From a virus, in the IMG/VR virus record IMGVR_UViG_3300044984_001421, positions 1-64,000 of that record: a DNA stretch of 64,000 nucleotides; one strand, 5' to 3'. The notes below the pieces were generated by a model, which saw only the letters and a list, made by a program, of their open reading frames with translations, did no database searches and was not told the origin of the DNA. Positions 57,401 through 64,000 of this stretch are shown in pieces; within the stretch, counting starts at the first letter, position 1; each line of letters opens with the position of its first letter. The position numbers and the translations under genes were made by a program.

Positions 57401-60041
57401 AAGAATGCCAAAGCGCCCACATGGTCTTGTCCGTGTTGTCGGTCTGCGGCATGCCAGCCGAGATCCACAACTTGAGCGCGTGCTCGTCTTCAGCAGACAC
57501 ATTGGATGGAGCAACCTGCAAGTGCCAGCGACCGTTGAACAGGACGTAGTTCTTGCCGTTGATTTCCTTGACGTCGCCCTCTTTCGGCCCGCCTTCCTGC
57601 GTTTTCTGGCCTGGATGAAAGGCCAGGTTGAGCATCTTTATCGGGTCAGCGCCTTCGTTCTGGACAGCAACCTCGACCGCAAGTTCATAGGACGCTGAGT
57701 GCATCGGCGGCGATGCGGGAGCAGGAATCTCGCCGGCCAGCATCGAGAACATGGCAGCCTTCCAGCCGTTCTTGCTGTAATCCTGTCCGGTCAAGATGTT
57801 CTTCCAGGAGCCGTCCTTCTGCTTCTGGTAGTTGTGCCCTTTGTACGAAGCGTTCACCGCCATCTTGCCAGCGGCAGCATCCATCTTGCCGGCCGTTTGC
57901 ATGGCCTGGTCGAGCGCGTACATCGGAGAAGACCAGCCGTCGCCGTCCAGTTCATCGTCGATGAACGACTGATAGAAGCCATCGGCAGTCTTGACGACCT
58001 TCACATGGTGCCCGTTTACGTTGTCGAACAACACAGTCTCGCCGGCAGCAGGAGGAACGTCAGGCATTACCGGAGCACCGACCTTGCCGCCTTGTTTCTT
58101 GTTTTCCGCCTTCAAGTGCTGGACTGCCGTCTTCAACGCGGAAGGTTTCAGCCCTGCGTTGTTCGCCAGAGCCGTAACGACACGCTCCAGCGCTTCACTC
58201 GGAACGTGGGCGAGGACCGACATATGATCAATCACGGCGTTGATTGCTTCCTGCGACGGCATGTCGGGAGTGGATGGCTTCGAAGCTGCAAGCCACTGCT
58301 CTCCTGCCTTGTCGATCAAGTGACCAACTTTATCCAGCCCATGCTTGGCAATCGCCGCACTTATGTGCTGCTGGCCGTTCAGTTCCTCGTAAGTCATTGC
58401 TTCGTGCTGCTCGACAGTCGGCACCTTGCCGGCATCGAGCGAGGCGTGCCAGCCATCAACGCCAGGGATGGTGTGCGGGTCAACGTCTGGCGCGACCTCT
58501 GATTCATGCAGCCACACGGCAACCTGCTTCGGGTTGAATCCGTTCTTTTGATACGTCCCTTGATCGACACTGGATAGGTGGGCATACACCGTCTCGTCGG
58601 CCGAGAGCTTTGCGCCGATGGCGAGCAGATACCACTTGCCACCGTCGTAATCGACGACCTTCTTGTCGGCCATCTTCGCCTGGTATTCTGCCTTTTCTTT
58701 TTCGGCTAAAGACGGCGACTTGTGCCAACGCCCGTCCTTGAAGGTCAGCGTCCCGCCTTCGCCTTGCTTGGTGTCGCCATCCTTCGGCGAATCATCCGCT
58801 TGCAGCACCACCTTTGCAGTACCGGCAGCGAGCGCAGCGTGCAGCGTCTCCTTCGGGATTGAGACGGTGTTCTTCGGGCCAGGCACCGTCGCTCCGACCT
58901 TGTGCATCTGGTAGGAGTCTGCGCTCTGGTTGTAGATCGTCCAGTCGCCCGCGTTCATCTTGGCGTACTGGCTGTCCAGCTTCAGCACAGCGCCGGTCTT
59001 GAGGTCCGGGTGCTTGGCAGGCTCTGGTACCGGAGCGGCAATGTTCGCGGCATTCCAGCCGACAGACCACTCCTGCAGCGCGTCCATGTATTCGGCATAC
59101 GGCAGATGGTTGTGCGCCTGCAAGAAGTCCTGGTCGATACCTGCTGCGTGCGGCTTTCCAGCAGCGAACGCCGCTGCGCCGTATTCCTTCGGGGTCATGG
59201 GCTTCTTGTCGTTCGCATCGACATGAACAGGCGACGTGTCGCTGTTTTCCGTTTTCTTCGACACGACACCCATCAATGCCTCGGCCTTTTCAGCGCCAAT
59301 GGCCGACTCGATATCTGTCGCCATTTTGGCGACTTTGACCGGGTACTTAGCTGCGTACTCGAAGTACGCCTTCTTCTGGCCGGAAGTCGGCGTCTGGCCG
59401 GCGAGCATTGCCGCCTTCCAGCCCGAAACAGCAGCGGACAGCGAAGCCTCGGCCTGCAGATCGGTGGCGTGCGCCAGGACCAGCATCGCCTTGTCGTGGT
59501 CGCCAAGCGCGCCGAAGTCTTTCAGTTCCGCCGACAGCTTCTTGTGCGCGGCTTTCTGGTAGTGCGAGCCTTGGCCGTTTCCGACCTTGGCATGGTCGTG
59601 GTCGTCCGAGACGTTGACCATCTTGTGATGGGCATGGATTACCGTGCCGTCCTTCTTCACCGACGCAGGAATCCACATCTCCTTTTTCACGGTCGCCTTC
59701 AGCAAGTCCTCGGTGAACACCAGTATTGACTTGTGAATCGGCACGCCGGAAGACTTCGCGTTCTGAACAGCCGCATGCAACTGCTCGGCGGTTGCACCTT
59801 CGCCGCCGAATAGATCGTTCGTGCATTTTTCAGGCTTCTTCATGCATTCGTCAGAGAACGGCGACGCCTTCATGGGTGGTGCTTTCGGACGGGCGAACAG
59901 ATCAGACGTGTGCGCGTCCTTGGAGGCTCCGCGCGAGTTTGAATGCGGTGACACCTGGACGACGCGACCGTTGGCAAGGCGACGCTCGTAGCCACGCACA
60001 GCGCCCTTGATGATGTCGGTGACGAAAAACATGATGGTCAT
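54330..60041 (-). CDS. Giant polyvalent protein: WGR, kinase-like and ADP-ribosyltransferase-like regions
   Basis: A 1903-residue protein. Recognisable parts: an N-terminal VRGYERRLANGRVVQVSPHS module variant; three copies of a 'DGDTKQG..G.L.F.DGRWHK' repeat near residues 425, 825 and 1235; a WGR-like domain at about 1010-1075 (FYKVEVHGTVLTKTYGKIGQ); a HipA/kinase-like fold at 1265-1475 (IGNWDVVGMANDNLLL, then RIDVGGSLDYR); and a C-terminal ART-like domain with WRW near 1739, TSFHESWGD near 1769 and SEGELTTLPGQRYLVVDV near 1816 (R-S-E pattern). It probably enters with the DNA and modifies host proteins. ATG 60041 follows AAGGGTTGATCA. Confidence 0.75.
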   Translation of the reverse strand: MTIMFFVTDIIKGAVRGYERRLANGRVVQVSPHSNSRGASKDAHTSDLFARPKAPPMKASPFSDECMKKPEKCTNDLFGGEGATAEQLHAAVQNAKSSGVPIHKSILVFTEDLLKATVKKEMWIPASVKKDGTVIHAHHKMVNVSDDHDHAKVGNGQGSHYQKAAHKKLSAELKDFGALGDHDKAMLVLAHATDLQAEASLSAAVSGWKAAMLAGQTPTSGQKKAYFEYAAKYPVKVAKMATDIESAIGAEKAEALMGVVSKKTENSDTSPVHVDANDKKPMTPKEYGAAAFAAGKPHAAGIDQDFLQAHNHLPYAEYMDALQEWSVGWNAANIAAPVPEPAKHPDLKTGAVLKLDSQYAKMNAGDWTIYNQSADSYQMHKVGATVPGPKNTVSIPKETLHAALAAGTAKVVLQADDSPKDGDTKQGEGGTLTFKDGRWHKSPSLAEKEKAEYQAKMADKKVVDYDGGKWYLLAIGAKLSADETVYAHLSSVDQGTYQKNGFNPKQVAVWLHESEVAPDVDPHTIPGVDGWHASLDAGKVPTVEQHEAMTYEELNGQQHISAAIAKHGLDKVGHLIDKAGEQWLAASKPSTPDMPSQEAINAVIDHMSVLAHVPSEALERVVTALANNAGLKPSALKTAVQHLKAENKKQGGKVGAPVMPDVPPAAGETVLFDNVNGHHVKVVKTADGFYQSFIDDELDGDGWSSPMYALDQAMQTAGKMDAAAGKMAVNASYKGHNYQKQKDGSWKNILTGQDYSKNGWKAAMFSMLAGEIPAPASPPMHSASYELAVEVAVQNEGADPIKMLNLAFHPGQKTQEGGPKEGDVKEINGKNYVLFNGRWHLQVAPSNVSAEDEHALKLWISAGMPQTDNTDKTMWALWHSLTNGQQEFLKEKAEQESAKPAASDAPAPSGTWQVSMNDEGFSGNNVILLEHTATSTIYVGWDNDLKEYQIGTSDADGSGSGPWSAFDKNDVRNTLDKMFGVHMPDSGMLDKIKGVAAAPAAPAAQPATGYKWIAHMENKKPGHNKFYKVEVHGTVLTKTYGKIGQKGHSGDEVHASNDAAVKAAIKLVGMKGANGYSYVGSSGFEPIPTEIPPIVIVFKKKKKLTKAQQIAAVPVPDYETLDPHQNSKIYVNISTAIKNAVLNGGVTGLKQYVTFHNDGSVSAKQNVTGFKTGKCTSISTLVRRQQFYKFCQQMHAAALGKFDPEAEGVDPAALGSTAAQSASPKDGDTKQGADGMLVFQNGHWHKVEPAAPISIAKSKLGDHVSVMDSWPQTGPQLGSNPGGKFKDKGGQEWYCKFPADAEMVRSEFLAAKFYQMLGVDVPTLKLVEKDGKLGIASKWVDGMKKGSAENLASAAGAHQAFAIDAWIGNWDVVGMANDNLLLNSSGGAVRIDVGGSLDYRAMGGKKGADFGDTVAELKTMKDYGKNAKAAAVFAGATDASIAWGGKQLNKLKPSQIEELCKIAGPGTDAEKAALAKKLIARRADVLKQMGIVDQWDTPPVDETKLTVDPADIKPPLDFNTLNGGKPVSSKQHVNDKNSADSAALAAFAMQGNLKALKDYHYDAVDKETGQSIGKKPITEHPSNHIQQQWASLVQTLQSIGYPPVETLEMPSLGSFGLVSEIADAVGSFAPGQNVTTIPQEHRLGYFMKLCQIDEGDAVALLKRTKWFWQKSGTSFAGMLKAAYQKVRSTTKTYISSVQGSGAANHLWSHGKSSYDSTPINKVTAGIYDDAVDLPEGTQMWRWMDDDTAGKSMTKQLLATKPGAILQNTDSMCTSFHESWGDSPHFTNGDGKQIKMRIRCAAGCKATPTYGTGSLGSEGELTTLPGQRYLVVDVQPGGHNHPQGVFIDVIMLPPDTGFVAQLKGQTLAKSLRSNSEWDKKETVIVYRQEPSRTRQARPVLAILM

Positions 60042-60044
60042 TGA

Positions 60045-61145
60045 TCAACCCTTCTTTAGATTCTGTTTCAGCCAGGCATCGAACTGGCTGTTGCTGCCAC
60101 TAACCGTCTTCGTCAGTTTTTCCCACATGCCACGGCAATGCGGGTGGAACACGCCAGAAGAAGGCTTCCACATTTCAGAGTCCATGCGCTTGACCAGGCC
60201 GGTCGGCGTTTTCTTGTACGGCGATGAGGATCGGCCGACGTTGTTCTTGCCGACCCAAACCTGGGTGTCCCAGTTCTTCTCTTTGGCATCCGGCGACACG
60301 ACGTCGAAGACCTTCCCGTTGACCGAAGTGCAGAACGCGCAAGCGCCGTCGTAACGCTCATGCCGGCGCACCTGATCACCCACTGCGCACGATGCGATAA
60401 ACCCTTGGTTCGCGTTTTCGCCAGCCTCTGTAACGGCAATTCGCCGCCAGTCACGATTCATGTCGCCGAAGTCGTCCAGCAGCTTCTGCTGCAACGAGGT
60501 CCGACCTTCCTTGTCTGGCACGCCGAGAAACTTCTGCTCCTGCCAGTCGATGATCGAAGTCTTGAGTTTGGCGCGCATCTTATCGGTGATGCTGGTCACG
60601 TACTGGCAGCAGCGAGCCGATCCGAACTCCATCGCGGCTTTTTGCTGGCTTGCCATGCCGCCAAACATCGCCTCTGTGGATTTGATGCTGAACGGTGCAG
60701 CCATCATCAGCGCGGTCGCCTGCGCAAACGTGATGCCGCTGGCGCGCGCCTGGACTTGCCCCATGATGTTCGAGCGAACAGCCAACCATTCGGCTTCTTG
60801 CAACATCACGTCCTGCGGGAAGTAGCGCTGGACGAGGTAATCGACAACCATCATCCAGTCATCAAGCGTGAACAGTTCTGGCGGGACGTTTTCAAGGTAA
60901 TGCCGCGCGGCCGAAAGCTCTCCAGGAGTCCATCTCTGGACCGAACCAGGCGTGACGACATAGCCAGGCCGGTCCTTGTTATCCAGCCAGCGAGACAACT
61001 CGGACTGCAGCGCGCCGAATTTATCCAGCCCCTTGTTGGTCCATTGCTCGATCAGGTGGCGGATAAACTGCGACTCATGCGGTCGCCATGGGTCATCGCC
61101 CGGACGGGCAGCCTTCAAGAGTTCTTCGTCGCAGTGTTCGCACAT
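60045..61145 (-). CDS. Mu gpF-like minor head protein
   Basis: A 366-residue protein. The C-terminal 150 residues match the gpF/MuF head-morphogenesis domain: WRRIAVTEAGENANQGFIAS, ERYDGACAFCTSVNGKVFDV, and a late HPHCRGMWEKL. The N-terminal MCEHCDEELLKAARPGDD is Cys-containing. gpF proteins sit at the portal and are often linked to effectors; here it heads the operon of the giant ART-like protein. ATG 61145 lies 13 bases after a promoter motif. Confidence 0.85.
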   Translation of the reverse strand: MCEHCDEELLKAARPGDDPWRPHESQFIRHLIEQWTNKGLDKFGALQSELSRWLDNKDRPGYVVTPGSVQRWTPGELSAARHYLENVPPELFTLDDWMMVVDYLVQRYFPQDVMLQEAEWLAVRSNIMGQVQARASGITFAQATALMMAAPFSIKSTEAMFGGMASQQKAAMEFGSARCCQYVTSITDKMRAKLKTSIIDWQEQKFLGVPDKEGRTSLQQKLLDDFGDMNRDWRRIAVTEAGENANQGFIASCAVGDQVRRHERYDGACAFCTSVNGKVFDVVSPDAKEKNWDTQVWVGKNNVGRSSSPYKKTPTGLVKRMDSEMWKPSSGVFHPHCRGMWEKLTKTVSGSNSQFDAWLKQNLKKG

Positions 61146-61158
61146 TGCAACAGTCTTG

Positions 61159-61167
61159 CGTCACGAC
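61159..61167 (-). promoter_or_regulatory. Candidate late-promoter motif GTCGTGACG (copy 12)
   Basis: Exact minus-strand copy, 13 bases before the ATG at 61145. Confidence 0.75.
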
Positions 61168-61168
61168 A

Positions 61169-61618
61169 CTAAGCCGCCAGAAGGATCGCCATCATTTCAA
61201 GTTCGACGTCAACGAACTCTGCCGACGCACTGCAGTCTGCTGCGCCGACAGAATCAACTGAGGCGGATGCGACAAGCCGTACCGACTTCACCCTGCCGGA
61301 AGCAGAAACGTCCGCGCCGATTTGCTCTGCCGATATGCTGCCAGATAGAACGCGGCGAAGCTGCCGCTCGATTTCCTGGCGCTGATACTCCGCGACGATG
61401 AATGATGTCGACGGGATGATTCCGTGACGCCCGCCAGGCTGTCCGCCTGCGTACTGACCGACGGAGGCGAGTCTGAGCGATGCATTGCCGGATACTTCGA
61501 GTGCCCCGCACTCAACATCAATGTCACCGTGCAGGATTTCGCTGCGCGCACTTCGGCCTAACCCATTGGCAACGAGTACGTCACCGAATAGTCCAAGTCC
61601 GCGTGCAACCAGTGCCAT
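61169..61618 (-). CDS. Hypothetical structural protein
   Basis: A 149-residue, Ala/Ser/Val-rich protein (RLVASASVDSVGAADCSASA). It lies between the repeat protein and the gpF-like gene. Low-complexity beta composition suggests a virion protein related to its repeat-containing neighbour. No family is recognised. Confidence 0.6.
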   Translation of the reverse strand: MALVARGLGLFGDVLVANGLGRSARSEILHGDIDVECGALEVSGNASLRLASVGQYAGGQPGGRHGIIPSTSFIVAEYQRQEIERQLRRVLSGSISAEQIGADVSASGRVKSVRLVASASVDSVGAADCSASAEFVDVELEMMAILLAA

Positions 61619-61643
61619 CGTCAGCCCACCTTGTCTTCAAACA

Positions 61644-63773
61644 TTACTGCAATCTCTCTCGGTGCTCTGCACCTTTACCTCGATACGTTTGTGTCTTAGC
61701 CGCATCTTCGTGCAACTGTGCCGTAAGGTACGGTGTCACGCCATCATCAGCATAGACGGTCATAACGCCAGTTGTCGGGTCAGTGACCGTTTTGTTCCTC
61801 AAAATCGCACTACATATCAGCATCTTGTCTGCAAAATCTACGGCTGTTGCGTGCGTCCATACCGCATCTGATACTTCGGTTTTGGTCGGGATCAAAGCAA
61901 TCAGTTCTGCCAGCGTCATATCGCCATCCTCTGTATAGATAATTGTGCCAAGCGTATCGATGGTGGATAGCGACCCCACCGAAGACGTAATGGCCGCACC
62001 GATAAGCGACTTCGTGCGGAGTATATCGAACGCACCAAACCCTACGGTAACTTGCGATCCAGTAACGCTGGCAGATCGTTCATTCGAAAGCGCACCAGCC
62101 GATGTCGTCGCCGAAGCGCCAGATAGTGCGATTGTTTTGTCGCATACAAGAGAACCTTCTGAGACATGGATTTCATCGCCATCAACCACCGCTGATCTGG
62201 CGATAGTGAACGTGCCAACGTCAGCCGAAACATGAGCACCGGTAAGCGCGACCAGAATCTCTTTGACCGGCGTAACAGTACCAACTGAAGTTGTCGTCTG
62301 AGAGCCAACTAATGCAGCAGTTTTTCCTACGGTGGCTGATAGTGCGCCAACAGATGTTGTGGCCGACACACCAGCCAAAGCTACAGTCTTCGCGTGACCC
62401 AATATCCCGGTTGAAGTTGCGGCATTCGCGCCAGTCAGTATGGCCGTTTGCGCGACCGTAGCGACCAGCGTACCAGCATCGGTTGTGGCCGCGCTGCCAG
62501 AAAGCGGCTTGCTGACTTGAAGCGCTGTGGTGCCTGCCGATACCGTGACTTCCGCCCCGATAAGCGCCGCCTGCTTGGACTCAGCGTAGCTGACAGACCC
62601 GGATGACGCAGTGACCGACGTTCCTGTCAGTGCGACGGTCTTCGCGTGCGCCAGCGTACCAGCAGCGGTCGTTACTTCCGACCCAACCAGCGATGCTGCG
62701 CCTTCTACGACTGCGACAACTGTGCCAGCCTGGGTCGAGACTGATGAGCCAGCGAGTGCTACCGCGTTTGCTTGCGCCAGCGTACCGGCTGAGGCAGCGA
62801 CTTGCTGCCCGGTAAGGGCTGCGGTCTTAGCATGGGCCAGTGCCCCCGCTGATGCTGCGACTTGTTCTCCAGTCAGCGCCCTCGTATTAACAACCGAGAG
62901 CGTGCCGGTTGAGGCCATGACTTGCTGGCCGGTCAGTGCAGCGGACTGTGCGGCGGTGGCTGTGAGCGTGCCGGCGTGAGTTACTACAGACACCCCAGAG
63001 ATCGCGGAAGTTACGTCCGCACTGCCCAGTGCGTCGAACTGAACCCACGACACCTTGACGCTGATGATGTGGAGCGTGCCCGCCGAAGCTGTGACTGAGC
63101 CGCCTGTCAGTGCAGCGGATTGTGCGACGGTCGCGGAGAGCGTGCCGGCTTGTGTGGTTGATGCCGCTCCCGCGAGTGCCTTGATGTGCTGCTCGGAGAT
63201 GCTACCCGTAGAGGCAGTCGCTGCGCTGCCAGTCAGCGCGACAGTCTTTGATTGCGCCAGCGTACCGGCTGAGACAGCGACTTGCTGCCCGGTAAGGGCT
63301 GCGGCCTTCGCGTGCGCCAGCGTGCCAGTTGAGGCAATCGCTTGATCGCCGGTCAGCGCCTTTGTATTGACAGCCGAGAGCGTTCCGGTTGAAACGAGGA
63401 CTTGTTGGCCGGTCAGCGCAGCGGACTGTGCGACGGTGGCTGTGATAGTACCCGCCTGAGATGCTGCCGAAGACCCAGCCAGCGCCTTGCTGCTCTGTAC
63501 CGACACACTACCTGCTGTGGCAGTGAGTGCGCTTCCAGTCAGGGCAACATTGATGTCCGTTACCGCAGAAGCGGTGATTGTCCCGGTGGACGTTGTGACC
63601 GCACTACCACTCAGTTCAAGTGACTGAACCGCCGCAATCGTGCCGACCGACGCTGTTACCGCTGATCCAACGAGCGCAACAGATACGTCCGTCACCGCCA
63701 GTGCATCGAACTGCACCCACGAGACTTTTACGTCTACTGCTGCAGACTTGCCATAGATTAGCAGCAGCGACAT
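61644..63773 (-). CDS. Tandem-repeat structural protein (20-residue units)
   Basis: A 709-residue protein made of roughly 28 copies of a 20-residue unit with consensus ALTGxxVTASAGTLxxxxxx, such as ALTGQQVAVSAGTLAQSKTV. A VKVSWVQFDAL segment occurs at residues 16-26 and again near 237-247, suggesting a larger block duplication. The last 120 residues (MTLAELIALIPTKTEVSDAV) are not repetitive. It resembles repeat-rich beta-solenoid virion or fibre proteins. Confidence 0.7.
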   Translation of the reverse strand: MSLLLIYGKSAAVDVKVSWVQFDALAVTDVSVALVGSAVTASVGTIAAVQSLELSGSAVTTSTGTITASAVTDINVALTGSALTATAGSVSVQSSKALAGSSAASQAGTITATVAQSAALTGQQVLVSTGTLSAVNTKALTGDQAIASTGTLAHAKAAALTGQQVAVSAGTLAQSKTVALTGSAATASTGSISEQHIKALAGAASTTQAGTLSATVAQSAALTGGSVTASAGTLHIISVKVSWVQFDALGSADVTSAISGVSVVTHAGTLTATAAQSAALTGQQVMASTGTLSVVNTRALTGEQVAASAGALAHAKTAALTGQQVAASAGTLAQANAVALAGSSVSTQAGTVVAVVEGAASLVGSEVTTAAGTLAHAKTVALTGTSVTASSGSVSYAESKQAALIGAEVTVSAGTTALQVSKPLSGSAATTDAGTLVATVAQTAILTGANAATSTGILGHAKTVALAGVSATTSVGALSATVGKTAALVGSQTTTSVGTVTPVKEILVALTGAHVSADVGTFTIARSAVVDGDEIHVSEGSLVCDKTIALSGASATTSAGALSNERSASVTGSQVTVGFGAFDILRTKSLIGAAITSSVGSLSTIDTLGTIIYTEDGDMTLAELIALIPTKTEVSDAVWTHATAVDFADKMLICSAILRNKTVTDPTTGVMTVYADDGVTPYLTAQLHEDAAKTQTYRGKGAEHRERLQ
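61960..63730 (-). repeat. 60-bp coding tandem repeats
   Basis: The 20-residue units correspond to about 60-bp DNA repeats on the minus strand; several neighbours (for example around 62,760-62,820 and 63,240-63,300) are nearly identical at the DNA level, indicating recent unequal exchange. Confidence 0.75.
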
Positions 63774-63776
63774 GGA

Positions 63777-63983
63777 TTAGCTCACTTCACCTGCAGGTGC
63801 TAGTCCGTTGGTAACCAAGTACGTGTAGATCGCATATGACAAGTCGTCTCTCCTGGTCAGCCCAGGCGTGGACATAGCGTCCAGTATTACAGACGTGTTC
63901 TCAGGCGAGATCGAAAGTTCCAGACAGTCAATCTCGTTCCACTCGCCATCTTCTTTAACGTACCCCTTGCGCAGAGTGACCAT
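63777..63983 (-). CDS. Small hypothetical protein
   Basis: A 68-residue protein starting at ATG 63983 (MVTLRKGYVKEDGEWNEIDC), ending three bases before the repeat protein's start. It is acidic and mixed alpha/beta. No family is recognised. Confidence 0.6.
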   Translation of the reverse strand: MVTLRKGYVKEDGEWNEIDCLELSISPENTSVILDAMSTPGLTRRDDLSYAIYTYLVTNGLAPAGEVS

Positions 63984-64000
63984 TGCGCTGCCGTCTGCAT

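Noticed and set aside
61960-63730. CRISPR array
   Set aside because: The regular 60-bp periodicity is coding (20-residue units in one open frame) with no unique spacers between identical repeats.

Overview
The window is almost entirely a temperate, contractile-tailed (myovirus-type) phage genome or prophage from a proteobacterial, probably betaproteobacterial, host. Direct signs are tail sheath, tail tube, tape measure, a complete baseplate set (hub, spike, LysM/gp25, J, I-like), capsid, prohead protease, Mu gpF-like head protein, endolysin/holin, Bet-type recombinase with YqaJ exonuclease, SSB, excisionase and tyrosine integrase. No terminase or portal is visible; they probably lie beyond the right edge. 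A tRNA-Val 3' half beside the integrase is the attachment site, and phage genes continue on both sides of it, so the sequence looks like the excised, circular or virion form rather than an integrated copy cut at att.

Layout. (1) 1-0.9 kb: immunity region with two divergent small HTH regulators and repeated TGACTAG-type operators. (2) 1-9 kb, plus strand: early recombination/replication/integration operon of tightly overlapping genes, with an HNH homing endonuclease just before bet. (3) 9-9.5 kb: attP, candidate integrase arm sites and a small H-NS-like coiled-coil gene. (4) 9.5-31.7 kb, minus strand: tail fibres (with a duplicated adhesin domain and a broken beta-propeller gene), baseplate, BRO antirepressor, tape measure, lysis genes, tail tube, sheath, neck proteins and a GIY-YIG homing nuclease. 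(5) 31.7-42.9 kb, minus strand: capsid, scaffold, protease and a family of proteins sharing an N-terminal SHIDAYTRKDG module, including a 1715-residue polyvalent protein with a helicase; a tRNA-Thr lies at 41.2 kb. (6) 42.9-50.6 kb: a second divergent regulatory switch (XRE repressor and tandem palindromic operators) driving a plus-strand operon of about 20 mostly small accessory genes. (7) 50.6-52.7 kb: what looks like an integron-type gene-cassette array with attC-like sites, one cassette encoding a Tad1/Acb2-like putative anti-defence protein. (8) 52.7-64 kb, minus strand: NUDIX protein, a 1903-residue polyvalent protein with WGR, kinase-like and ADP-ribosyltransferase-like regions, gpF-like head protein and a 20-residue-repeat structural protein.

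Three regulatory schemes can be seen. The left immunity region governs the early operon. A 9-bp motif, GTCGTGACG, occurs twelve times, always on the minus strand and mostly at operon heads or after terminators; it is the best candidate for a dedicated late promoter. Palindromes of the form TATAACA-N4-TGTTATA control the accessory operon. The most unusual elements are the phage-borne cassette array, the late-promoter motif with apparently leaderless genes, and the multi-gene N-terminal module on large, possibly virion-delivered effector proteins.
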